Assembly (NCBI GenBank): GCA_015039465.1
Contig: MU130599.1
Coordinates: forward strand, 1 to 31,548
Length of the DNA stretch: 31,548 nucleotides
Direction: 5' to 3'
Source of the DNA: Phlegmacium glaucopus
Lineage: Eukaryota > Basidiomycota > Agaricomycetes > Agaricales > Cortinariaceae
The notes below the pieces were generated by a model. The model had not been told where the DNA came from. It saw only the letters and a program-made list of their open reading frames with translations, and did no database searches. Of the stretch, positions 1 through 10,215 are shown in pieces (the first letter of the stretch is position 1; each line of letters starts with the position of its first letter). The position numbers and the translations under genes are program-made.

Positions 1-1055
1 TCCAGAACTTGAACTTGCAGCTGCTCTGCTTCAATCCACCTTCCCTGAGCTGAGTATGTCCTTGCTAGATGTGCCATACTCCTGAGGGTGCCTGGGTGTT
101 CTGCACCAAGCAGCTTCTTGCTCATTTCCATACCTTGAATGTGTAGTTGCTCTGCCTCATTCCACCTTGCCTGATCCATGTATGTGCTTGCCAGATCTGC
201 CATACTGCTGAGAACACTTGGATGTTCTGCACCAAGCAGCTTCTTGCTCATCTCCATAACTTGAACCTGCAGCTGCTCCGCTTCATTCCACCTTCCCTGA
301 TTCCTATATGTGCTTGCAATATTTACCATACTGTTGAGGGTGTCTGGATGTGCTGCACCAAGAAGCTTCTTGCTCATTTCCATGACTTGGACTTGTAGCT
401 GCTCTGCCTCATTCCACCTTCTCTGAACCCCATATGTGCTTGCTAGATTTGCCATACTGTTGAGAGTACTTGGATGCTCTGCACCAAGAAGCTTCTTCCT
501 CATGTCCATAACTTGAACCTCCAGGTGTTCTGCCTCAATCCACCTCCCCTGATCCCTGTATGTGCCTGCTAGATGTGCCATACTGTTGAGAGTGCTTGGA
601 TGTTCTGCACCACAAAGCTTCATGCTCATGTCCATAACTTGAGCCTGTAGCTGCTCTGCCTCATTCCATCTTCCCTGATTCCTATATGTGCTTGCTAGAT
701 TTACCATACTCTTGAGGGTGTCTGGATGTTCTGCACCAAGCAGCTTCTTGCTCATTTCCATAACTTGAACTCGCAGCCGCTCTGCCTCAATCCACTTTCC
801 TTGAGCTGAGTATGTTCTTGCTAGATATGCTGTACTCCTGAGGGTGTCTGGATGTTCTGCACCAAGCAGTGTCTTGCTCATTTCCATAACTTGAACTTGC
901 AGCTGCTCTGCCTCATTCAACCTTCCCTGATCCATGTATATGCTTGCTAAATTTGCCATACTGTGAAGGGTGTCTGGATGTTCTTCACCAAGCAGCTTCT
1001 TCCTCATGTCCACAACCTGTACCCTCAGTTGCTCCGCATTGTCCCAGTCTCCATT
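1..1055 (-). repeat. Nine 126-bp TPR-coding tandem repeats
   Basis: The same register recurs at exactly 126-bp spacing (21, 147, 273, 399, 525, 651, 777, 903, 1029). Each unit codes a 42-residue TPR with the core AEQLQVQVMEMSKKLLGAEH followed by HPDTL and GRW. Units near the window edge are almost identical in DNA; the first unit (about 1055-930) is the most divergent. The array continues past base 1, so its full copy number is unknown. Confidence 0.95.
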
Positions 1056-3177
1056 CTCCCTCATTACTAGTGCAAAATTAGTCCATTTATCATCATAGTA
1101 CTGCTTTGTAAGTCCTATCTGTCTTCCATGTAATACATTTGCCTTGATATGGGGGAAAATTAACCGTCGCAGTGCATAATCCTGATTTTCAAATCTCCAT
1201 GGAATTGCACAGGACAAAATTATGCTTCCCATCTCACACATTCCTTGCTGCTCAGATTTTGACATTCTCTCCCGACTCCAGTAGTGCACCAGAGGATGAA
1301 CAGACAATATTTTAGATGATTGTCCTCTTTTCATCAAGGAGAAAGAGAGAAGAACACTAACCCCTTGGCCAAAGATGAAGTCATCCCAGTGACCATCACT
1401 GTCTAAGCCAAGCAGAGTATGATCCAGTGAAGTCACTGCTCGAGGTAACTTTTCAGCTATGTCACTATCAACATGTTTCATAGCCTCCACAGCAGCAGAT
1501 TGGAATATATCTTTAGAAATATTGTTATGATGATAGAAAGCACATATTTGGAGAATTAAGATTGCAGCCTGGGCTGCTTGTGCATCTCCAGCAGTGGAAT
1601 ATCCACCAGCCCTCCTTTCTATTTCTTTGAAAGAAAGATCCCAAGTCCCATACACTGTCTTATTATACTTGGATGCTCCTGTGAATGTAGCATCTGACAT
1701 AAGAGCATGACGATGTACTGAGAATTGCCTCAGATATTTATCAATATCACATTTCCCAGCTTCAATATATGCCCCAGCATGATCAATTGCAAGAGGAATG
1801 CAGCCAAGCTCAGCCACAATATTTTTAGCTGCTTGTAGATGTTCAGGCAATGCATCCAAACAGCTGGCACTGAGAAGTAGAGTTATAGCATCTGACTCCT
1901 CCATTTCCTTGATCTCAATTTTGTTCTCAGATGATACAATCCTCCCCATGGATTGGTTTCTGCTAGTAATCAGAATATTACCTCTGTTCCCTGGGGGGAT
2001 GAACTCAGCCACCACCTCTGGAGGAGGATCATCAGCATTATCAAACACAATCAACCATTCCTCTTGGAGTGAAGATATCCACTGGAGGACAGACTCAACT
2101 GAGCCATCCACACCAGAATCTTGTGCAGCAGGAAGGCTAGATATGCCTTTGAGAGACATTACCATGCTCTCCTGAGAGGAGGCATCAACCCAGAAGACAT
2201 GTGAAAAACTAGCAAGAAATGAATCCAGTGTTGTGAGTGGTATTCTGAGACTCTTACCTGTCAGACATTGCTTCTATGAACTTGAAACAAATCTGGGTCT
2301 TTCCAATCCCTCCCAATCCCCAGAGGAGACAAGAGCGCCTTAACATCAGTCTACTAGTAGTACGATGAAAAAGAATCTTCCCAAGTTTATCAAGTACATC
2401 TCGCCGTCCAGTAAAGATTGGACTGGAGTTGGGTTTTTGAGTTACAGGGATATTTATCTGCCTTTCACGACTATTGGCAGGGAGATTAATGACACTGTTC
2501 TGTATGTACAATTATTCCTAAATCATACATATGACTTACGAGAACGACTTACGAAAGTGCCGCCAGTGATGAGAGTATTCTGGGCATTCGCAAAGAGACC
2601 CAAGGCGGATTGTTGAGCCTGCTGATCATGAGCGAAAGCCGAGAACATATGGTGTAAGCAACTCACAGAGGGGTTTTGTTCCGATTCCGTGGATCTCAGG
2701 TTAGCATCCATTAAGGCATCGGGCGAGGAGTCTGAATTTCCTTCCTGATGGGCGATAGGTGTAACTGCCAAGGTGGAGACCGAAGCAGCAATTTGGAATT
2801 CATGGGTAGTCTAATCGACGACGGTAGATTGAGTAATTTAGGTGGTGATGGGTTATTGAACTCTCACATTAATGCCAGTCTCTGGAACGCTTACAGGAGC
2901 GAGATCATTAAGCGCCGGAGCGGAAACCGAAGTGGAGACCGGGAGGTCATGGGCAGCCTGATGGATGGCGATGATTAAATACTTGAAAATACAATGGGTT
3001 AAGTTGAACGCTCACAGTAACCCCAGCGACTTGGATAACTTGTGCGCGTGGAGCCACAGCATTAGCGGGAACGGATGGCACGGGGTCACCGGTCCTTGTT
3101 ATGATTGTCGATGTCGAAGTTGCGTTGATGGTCAGAGATGTTGGTTTCTTGACAAATTTGTTGAAAATTCGCTTCAT
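1..3177 (-). CDS. NB-ARC/TPR NLR-like protein, 3' end outside window
   Basis: This is a fungal NLR-like ATPase with a C-terminal tetratricopeptide (kinesin-light-chain type) sensor. Five exons read in one frame: 3177-3016, 2957-2868, 2810-2553, 2499-2258 and 2208-1, giving 986 visible residues. The introns are 49-58 nt with GT..AG ends. ATG 3177 was chosen because it opens the frame that splices cleanly onward. Residues about 1-155 are low-complexity Ser/Thr/Ala/Pro; then come the fungal NLR lead-in NAQNTLITGGTF, the P-loop GLGGIGKT (231-238), Walker B LIVFDNADD (303-311), ILITSR (329-334), GCIPLAI (386-392) and HPLVHYW (555-561). TPRs run from about 636 to the edge. Family knowledge suggests nucleotide-gated oligomerisation in non-self recognition or cell death. 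No N-terminal effector domain (HeLo, patatin, NACHT-associated) is visible. Exon 2 could instead end at 2895, also in phase; the 57-nt intron was preferred because it resembles intron 1. Confidence 0.88.
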
Positions 3178-3284
3178 ATCGTTCAATAGTGAGTTGTGAG
3201 TAAATGTGGTGATGAAAGTCGATAAGAAAGATGCGTTCGATTATATAAGCAGGAATCCTGAACCATAAGAACGTCCTTTCTTTC

Positions 3285-4328
3285 CCAAACTTTAAGCCGA
3301 GCTCAGAAAATTCCAGGACGACCTCACTGGTGCAAATAGAAACAACCAAAATGCACACCTTATCACGAAAACCACCTTGCTGAAGTATAATAACCACTGG
3401 AAGTGGCCGAATTAGATAAGGAAGTTGCAGGACAGGGAAGGAAGAGGCGGTTGAGGCAGAGTTGATTGGAGAAATTGTCTGTTGCGAGAAACAACATGAG
3501 CGACTCAAGGAGGCTCGTATGGTACGGCATTTCTCATACCGATCGTTGTTATTCCACCGTCTAACATTCTTTGGTTGTCAGGTCGCGAGACGCGACGCAA
3601 GAAACAAATCAAGAACATCATGAACGGATATAACAAAGAATGTTGTCACTGTTGAGCAACTTGAAGGTCTGTCTTCTCATTGAAGGTGTAAACTGATGTC
3701 TTGCATCATCAAAAGCGTCGTAGGAAGAGACTCTTAATTCAACTTGCCAATGCTGACTTCGGAATCAAACGACTGAAGGACTGACTGGATGATGTACTTG
3801 GTTCCGAAAACATGGTCGTACGATCAGTGCAACTTCATCCCTGGCAAGGTATATCTTCCTTTCCTAGCCTCCCTATTTCTTCCTTATTTTTCTTGCGTAT
3901 AGAGCGTGAATTACTATAGAAGATCTTAAAGCTTTCAAGGAACTCTCCGATGAGAACCATATAGAAACAGAGGAACAACTCTAAGAAAACCTTGATTTGT
4001 GATAGCATTCAGGACCAACTTCCGAAGAGTCGTTCATGTCAAGATTTGGACCACACCATCAGCCAATTCCGAGAACTCGTTATGCAGCTACAGATATACG
4101 TTCTCTTCTACCTCAGCCACTTTAATTGTCAATGTCAATTGCCACTCTTTTTATCAATCACGCACACATACTTGACAACTCCAGACCGCCCAAACTGAGT
4201 TGGCTTTGTCGACATCTCAAACCTGCTGCTATGGTGTCCCTCAATCTCAACTACAGTCTTCCGCCGCGAAGGATCCGGCGCATGCCAAAAATACTGATGT
4301 TGGGCGAGGGAGTCAAAAGAGCTCCTAA
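3285..4328 (+). pseudogene. Decayed coiled-coil protein gene
   Basis: Reading the plus strand across frames gives a continuous heptad-like, charged protein: AELRKFQDDL near 3296-3325, AELDKEVAGQG near 3400, EAVEAELIGEI near 3445, EKQHERLKEAR near 3488-3520, IQLANADFGIKRLKD near 3738-3782, LDDVLGSENMVVRSVQLHPW just after it, and ELALSTSQT near 4197. The pieces fall in different frames and are separated by stops, for example a TGA directly after FGIKRLKD at about 3783. At least one intron-like segment (GTACGG..TTGTCAG, about 3519-3580) and a possible end at TAA 4326 are visible. The family is not recognised. It lies head to head with the NLR gene. Interpretation as a relic rests on coding texture only. 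Confidence 0.45.
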
Positions 4329-4935
4329 TCGTTGTTAGGCTCGAGCGAGTTCCTTTTCTTTTTTGCTTTCCACATACCGTATCCTGACGTCCTAGGAATT
4401 TGTAGATGGCGGTGTCACGGGCTGCTATCTATTCTTCTGCCACTAAGCATATAAAGCAGATTTGATTGACCAACCTAGTATGTCTCCGATCTGTTCGTTG
4501 GATTTTGTGAGGTCTAGTTAGGCCCGAAATAATCTACTTGGGTGCCAAACAAGTTCTCACAGATTTTCAATGCCAGATATCCCCTTTTTTTAGCGCATTT
4601 GGTACGGTATGAGCTCGGGCTGTTGGACCTAAAAGTAGATCATCATTCTTCTCTCCAAGTTTTCATTATAAACCAATACTCATTTATTGCTTTCTTCATC
4701 TAACGTTCGGGTCATCCATAAATTTTAAGAGAAAAATGGTGATATATACCAGCCTGTCTTCACCTTGATCTTGGATGACAGTTATTTTTTCTAATTTGTG
4801 AGGAATCCCCAAAGTGGATCAAATATTACACACGGATTACAAGTGTTTGGTCACTTGTATCGGTAAAAAAGACTTAACCATTAAAAAACATCCATCATAA
4901 TATCATTCGACGTGAACTAAAACTTGTTACACATT
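4329..4935. other. Intergenic, no gene seen
   Basis: AT-leaning sequence between the convergent ends of the coiled-coil relic and the FAP1-like pseudogene. No ORF texture, repeat or RNA structure was recognised. Confidence 0.6.
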
Positions 4936-7900
4936 TTACACATCCTCTTCCCAATTCTCAGGAACTGGTTCAGTAAGTAACTGAGCAGGAGACACAGTTC
5001 GAGAAGAAACACCACTCGGTCCAGCTCCAGCTCCAAGTAAACTCGAATCCTGAGATCCACCTAGTACTTCTGATGAAGTTGTAGCGCTAGTAGGTTTCGG
5101 CGCAAGCAAAGAGTTGGTGGTAGCCGCCAATGTCGATGTCGATGTTGATGATGTTCCTGAGGCGACTACAGACGTCCAGCCTCGCTTTGTGGGTGTAGTG
5201 GATGAGAGGAAGTGGAGGTTGCTGCCGTTGATCGCCAAGATGTGGTGGATGGAGTAGTAGCTTTGAGAGCTCTAAAGTCCGCAAGCTTGCCAAGACCTGG
5301 AGCAGGAGCTATAAATGTGGAAAGAAGTGGAGTTGGAATACGTGTCTCGATGCGACGAATGCCTTGTACGCTGATTATGTCCATGGATCAGCACAAATGT
5401 ATGTAAGGTAGAGAGAAAAATGTGTACCTTCGATGAGGTTCTTGATCTAGCATCTGAGTACGCTTGCAAGCTACAAGGGGAACATTGAAAAAGGTCAGAT
5501 CTTTCCCCCAAAAAACAAAAAGAATTGGCTCGTACATCATGAACAAACTTTCTGCTATCTGGAGGCATATGAGGTAAAACATTTGTCCGCTTCTCCGATG
5601 TAATGAAACTATAAAAACCGCACATCTCTTTAGCATACATAGCCGTTTTTTTTTGGCAGAAAGACTCACTCGGCAAAAGTCCTCTCAACAAGACTCAAAA
5701 ACTTCGGGTTCACTCTCGCAAACCCAGACAACTCATCAGCATACGTCACCGCCATTGCCGCAGACGACTTCGTACCCTCCAAAGTAATCCCTAAAGCATC
5801 AGCCAATCGTGCATTCTGTTTCGCAATCTGACAATCGTTTGAACATTTCGGAGCAGCACGAGTATGGCTGGAGGAACGTTGAGAAACAGTTTGGCCGCAT
5901 AAAACGGATTGACGGATCCGACTGGAGGGACAGGGTAATATGATGAGCGATTCACAGGGTTCCGTTTCAGGACAACTGGAGGGAGCGTGACAGGTACGAG
6001 CACAAGGATGGTGATCGGGTAAGCTATATTATATTACACAAGTCGAGCCACTCGTTTTCTTTCTTATTGAAAAGCGAACGTACCGATATTTACGAGCTTT
6101 CCCGCAAGGAGCAGTGCAATTTCCACATTCATCACTGTGACATAGTGATGGAACCCACATGCCATCAACCTAAGCGTCTTGTCAGGACACAGATAACGAA
6201 CAAGTAAAAACACAAACTTACGTTCCCACAGGATACCTTTTCCGTCTCAAGGGAACAACGAACCTTCGGTACCGACTACTTTCCGCAAGCACATGCCAAG
6301 AAAGGACAAGGAGGACAAGATACAGTGTCTCCATGACACATATGAGAAGTAGCCGGATGGCCACATGGAGGAGCTGGACGAAGGCAAGGGTAAAAACATT
6401 GCATCACAGTACCACAAGGAATTGGAGGATCATAAACTGTAAGATCACAACTACAAACGAGCTTTAAAAAACCAGGTCAGCAGCGTGAACGAATCTGTCA
6501 GAAAAACCAAGACCAACCTCCTCAAAAGAACTCCTCATACATGGCCGACAGGTACCTTTATGATCGATCCCTTTCTTCACATTTATGATTCCCCACAAGG
6601 TAACATTTCACCGCATACCAGATCGCATTCGTACAATCCTCCATATTCTTCGCCTATTATAGGTTCATCCTCAACACGTCTATGACCCTTCTTGCCAGCA
6701 TTAGCTAAAGAAGCTAGAGGACAACAAATACGTCTGCATTGATGTCGTCCACATGCACGAAGAGCAGCGCATGGCCTATCACACAAGATTTCCTTCTCTT
6801 CTGCGCTGAAGTAGGATGATTTATATGCCTCATAACAGGCCAGACTTCGTGTGGCAGAGCCGCGCGAATAATTTGGACTGGGCATGGCGGACAAGGGCCA
6901 ACGTGGCATTTGGCCTTGCACGGATGAGAACAAGTAGGGTTATGTTTCGAACAGACAGAATCGCATGTTGGGATGGGGGATGTACAGTTGGCGCGGGATG
7001 AGAATGCGTAGATAGATTGATCGACAGCGGAAGTTGGTGCAATGGTGCTCTTCCCACATGGCCAATGGGTGATTTTGGAGGGAGAGCGAGGGCAGATGGC
7101 CAGGTGTGGGTCATGTTGGATGACACGGTTTTTCACATTTATGAATTCCACAATCGAAAAGCCTATATTACGAGATTCGGTTAGTTACGCTTGTAATAAA
7201 GGAAGGTAAGCATTCTACCTTGATCGCAGCTGAATCGACCTATCCATGGAGGCTGGCCTTCAACGAAACACTGTTCTTCCTTCCCTTCCCCACATCCTAT
7301 TTCCTTTTCCTCTTTTCCACACCGACAGCGAGCGAGGTCTTTTACTGGGCATTTATTACATTCTCCACTGCGGCACACCCTCTCGCAACTATGTTTCTTA
7401 CAGCCAAGTGTTCTTTTGCAAATATTGCCACAAGAGAGATCACGTCCGGCATTAGCGTCGATTCCACAACGGAAAGCCAGCACTTTTTCAAGGGACAGTA
7501 ACATTCGGGGCGCGTGGTGATTTGACACGGAGGACAAGGTCCTGGATGGCACTGGAGGGGACATGGGTGACCCATCCACTCTCACGCGGACGAGAGCACG
7601 AGCTTCCACATGAATGAGGGGTAGCAAGACGGAGTGGTTTCGGTTCGGAAGTTGAATGACAAAAACACCTAAACCTAGGTATCAGAATATGTTCAAGAAT
7701 AATTGGGTTTAAAAGCACTATACCAATATCCAGTAGGAACAACCTCTCGCTTTGCTTTACAACCAGGACAACGCCAGTCACCCTTTTTATCAAGCTCTCC
7801 TCGCTTCTGCGACATCTTTTACGCTCTTATCTGCCCATGAACGAATACACTTGACATGAAAGGATATGGCGATGGCCCTGTTGTGAGTTATGGATGAGAG

Positions 7901-8150
7901 GGATTCAAGGTGAGCATGACCAAATGGTTTGGTCAGGACGGATGGAGGAGAAACAGATAGGACAATCGTGATAGACTGATAGGGCGGCGAAGTCAGTCCA
8001 CGGATTAAAGTGGATGTCAAGTCATCTCCTGCATGGTTAGAAGAAGGAGAGATAGTTGTGCCTTTGCGTCTGTTGAATGATAAAGGTTGTTGTCGAAGAG
8101 GTGGCTTCAGATTGGGTAAGTCCATGTGAAGTGATCGAGTTGTCATCACG
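4936..8150 (-). pseudogene. FAP1: FAP1/NFX1-type zinc-finger protein, frame-broken
   Basis: Homologue of the NFX1/FAP1 family: RING-like N-terminus, Cys-rich NF-X1 fingers and C-terminal R3H domain (yeast Fap1 binds FKBP12). The parts occur in order: LIRGLTSPPY, DCPICFSSIRPDQTIWSCSP, FHVKCIRSWADKSVKDVAEA, GDWRCPGCKAKREVVPTGYW, an intron, CFCHSTSEPKP, GHPCPLQCHPGPCPPC, SCGNICKRTLGCKKHSCERV, CDRPCAALRACGRHQCRRIC, PCGHPATSHMCHGD, then R3H-like MPPDSRKFVHD, QMLDQEPHR, RIPTPLLS and the family-type end ENWEEDV* (4936). They lie in different frames. Single-base indels break the frame near 7575 and 7490, and at several other points, and in-frame stops occur after DQTIWSCSP and after the CHPT segment. 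Introns still have GT..AG ends. Best read as an old inactivated copy; assembly error would have to recur many times. Confidence 0.8.
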
Positions 8151-8188
8151 TAACATCGGAGTCTGCCTACGGGAGACTAGGCGCCATT

Positions 8189-8235
8189 TGTCTTGTCGAA
8201 GAAATTCCCTGCGCAGGTCAGCCACACTCGATAGG
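8189..8235 (+). repeat. 47-bp dispersed repeat, copy A
   Basis: A stretch containing TTCCCTGCGCAGGTCAGCCA recurs with few changes at 9924-9971 in the same orientation. Copy A lies just upstream of the FAP1-like pseudogene. Confidence 0.8.
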
Positions 8236-8905
8236 TACCGTTAACGTTCATGCAAGCAAGTTCCCAATTCTAGTGAGTTTCTATTATTAACGATTTAGTT
8301 TATCCCAGTCTCTTTTGGCAATAACTATTTGAGACTATCAAGATGGGCTACGACACCAACCACTCGAAATTCAGACATCACACCTTCCTCATCTGAATCA
8401 GCATCCAACCGACGCAGTACTGGAAGAGTTATGGTTCAACACCCTTGCGACCTCGATGAAACGGAACGTATTGACTAACCTTTAGTAAGGAATGATGCGT
8501 GATGACGCAGATCAGACTGCTGCCCAAGTTTACCAGACGCAATTCCGGTTCTTGAACTTGAAGACGCTCAAGAAACATGGTGCTGGGATGCTGGGGTGGG
8601 CAAATAACTACCTCAGCGATTACTCGAGCCAGGCAGCATCTTTGGCTTCGACATGTTCTACGAGCCTCGACCGTGTCCTTTACACCGTGGTACTTGACCT
8701 AGAGACGTAGTTTGGTCTTAAATTTTCAAAATATATGCATTACCTTCGTTCAAAGCAAAATACTTACACAGTAAAAAAACGGAAATGAAACCAAAGTCCA
8801 CGCAATTAACCCCATTCATTCTCTCAAGTATCTTTCGCTTTGCCAGTAGTCACTGCCTGGCATCGAAGGAATAAGCATGAATGAAGGGCTACACCAAGTA
8901 CTCAC
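8236..8905. other. Unassigned region with ORF-like scraps
   Basis: No gene recognised. A 72-codon plus-strand frame at 8492-8710 and a Ser/Thr-rich plus-strand stretch around 8290-8478 (ending ..DLDETERID*) have protein-like composition, but no start, family or splice model could be supported. They may be further gene relics. Confidence 0.35.
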
Positions 8906-9300
8906 TTCGCGGGTCATCTCGTGGACCATCGAGTCAACTCCAGCGAGCGAAGTGTAATCCCGCGCAAATATGACATTCCACGACCATTCAGTAAGGGCCT
9001 TCAGTTCGTGAGAACCTGTCTTCTCCGTTTTGTACGTAGCCCAAGAAAGACCAATGCCAGCAATGGCATAGATGTCTAGGAAATCAGTTTCGTCAAACCG
9101 TTCTTTGATGTAGTTTTCTTCACTCTCTCGCGTCCTCCAGGAGTATCTTCTGCTGGCTTTTTGAGCTCGACTATGAGCACGACGCTTTCGTGGAGACGAA
9201 CGACCTTCACGACTAGAAATTCGAGTTCACTGCTGGTGTCAGTGATAGAGGTTTGCAGCACTATTCCGTAATCCATGTCTATCGGGAATGAGGATAAAGT
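8906..9300 (-). pseudogene. Fragment of PD-(D/E)XK-like hypothetical protein
   Basis: The minus strand reads VVRLHESVVLIVELKKPAED (core strand with an E-x-K motif) and, after a one-base frame change near 9112, ENYIKERFDETDFLDIYAIA, then GLSWATYKTEK, ending at HEMTRE just before a GTGAGT donor (8905). An E-x-K strand followed by such a block resembles restriction-endonuclease-fold hypothetical proteins common in Agaricomycetes; this assignment is inference from motif and context. The upstream end runs directly into the FAP1-family fragment on the other strand, so the 5' part appears lost. Confidence 0.45.
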
Positions 9301-9333
9301 TGTACGTACGTAAAACACAGTGCCGCCTGAATC

Positions 9334-9634
9334 GAATCCGTCAATCCGTTCTATGCGAACGTTCCTCCAGCCACACTCGTGCTGCTCCGAAATGTTCAAA
9401 CGATTGTCATGTTGCGAAACGGAATGCACGATTGGCTGATGCTTTAGGGATTAGTTTGGAGGGTAGGGAGTCTGCTGCGGCAATGGCGGTGACGTATACT
9501 GATGAGTTATCTGGGTTTGCGAGAGTGATCCCGAGGTTTTTGATTGTTGAGAGGACTTTCGCTGAGTGAGTCTTTCTGTCCTAAAAAAAGATTCTTCAAT
9601 ACTATGGATGCTAAAGAGATGTGTTGTTTATAGT
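9334..9634 (+). pseudogene. Inverted partial copy of the FAP1/NFX1-like gene
   Basis: The plus strand encodes SHTRAAPKCSNDCHVAKRNA, ARLADALGISLEG, AMAVTYTDELSGFARV and VERTFAE followed by a GTGAGT donor. It is collinear with minus-strand 5905-5620 of the larger pseudogene, which encodes SHTRAAPKCSNDC, ADALGITLEG and AMAVTYADELSGFARV and has the same donor. The similarity continues into the intron (CTAAAGAGATGTG) and stops near 9634. Relative to the large copy it lacks about 16 bp near 9350. It is a short inverted duplicate, not a gene. Confidence 0.88.
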
Positions 9635-9923
9635 TAACCTTTTGAAAAATCGCATGGTGAAGCCTTCCTTGTTATCTTACACACTCCTTACCAGTTACTA
9701 CAGGTTGCTACTAATCTAAATCACAGCTGCCATCTATAGCCGGAGAGAGATTCAAACGTCCTCGACTCCTCGCAAAATAAATATGGGTGGGTCAGGGGGG
9801 GTCGTCCACCATCAGGAGCCATCAGACATCATCCATAGACTCATTCATACTCTCTCCTTCGGCTGCTGCATCTAATCCTGAACAATACCAAGCTTGTTGC
9901 CACTGATCGTGGGCCAATCAATG

Positions 9924-9971
9924 TGTCTTGTCGAAAGAAATTCCCTGCGCACGTCAACCACACTTGATAGG
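9924..9971 (+). repeat. 47-bp dispersed repeat, copy B
   Basis: Second copy of the 8189-8235 sequence, same orientation, with a one-base insertion (GAAAGAAA against GAAGAAA) and three or four substitutions. Confidence 0.8.
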
Positions 9972-9976
9972 TTAAA

Positions 9977-10009
9977 CCTACCATGAATTCAGTACTTGTT
10001 CATGGTAGG
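9977..10009. repeat. Perfect 11-bp inverted repeat (hairpin)
   Basis: CCTACCATGAA at 9977-9987 pairs exactly with TTCATGGTAGG at 9999-10009 across an 11-nt loop. It begins six bases after repeat copy B. Confidence 0.85.
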
Positions 10010-10068
10010 CAAAGCCAATTTTGGATGTTCGTTGTGTTACTAAATGCACGCTCAACTACTGTTACCAT

Positions 10069-10172
10069 CTCATCTTGAACCCTTTTCTTTCCTTTCTTTT
10101 CGATTCGTTGCTCTGTCTCTCGTTTATTCTTTTTTCCCCCCTTCTATTCCGACCTGAGCTTCTCTAATTCCT
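10069..10172 (+). promoter_or_regulatory. Pyrimidine-rich promoter-like tract
   Basis: A long CT-rich stretch (runs such as TTTCTTTCCTTTC and TTTTTTCCCCCC) sits 45-145 bp before the ATG at 10216. Such CT blocks commonly precede fungal transcription starts. No TATA box was seen. Confidence 0.4.
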
Positions 10173-10215
10173 TTTGGAAAGGTTTCCTTTTTCAATTATA
10201 CCTTTCAATCAAATC

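Larger units (their letters stand above)
9635..10068. other. Intergenic, no gene seen
   Basis: Apart from the 47-bp repeat copy (9924-9971) and a hairpin (9977-10009), nothing was recognised here. Confidence 0.6.

Noticed and set aside
1798..2175. Long plus-strand frame over the NB-ARC exon
   Set aside because: It is antisense to the conserved NB-ARC coding sequence, whose minus-strand reading has all family motifs.
2947..2957. Stop after the first NLR exon frame (TGA near 2949) as the end of a short gene
   Set aside because: Reading through the GTGAGC..CATCAG intron avoids it, and all downstream exons then join in phase to the NB-ARC domain.
5272..5691. 139-codon minus-strand frame as a separate gene
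   Set aside because: It is one frame of the broken FAP1-like R3H region and its introns.
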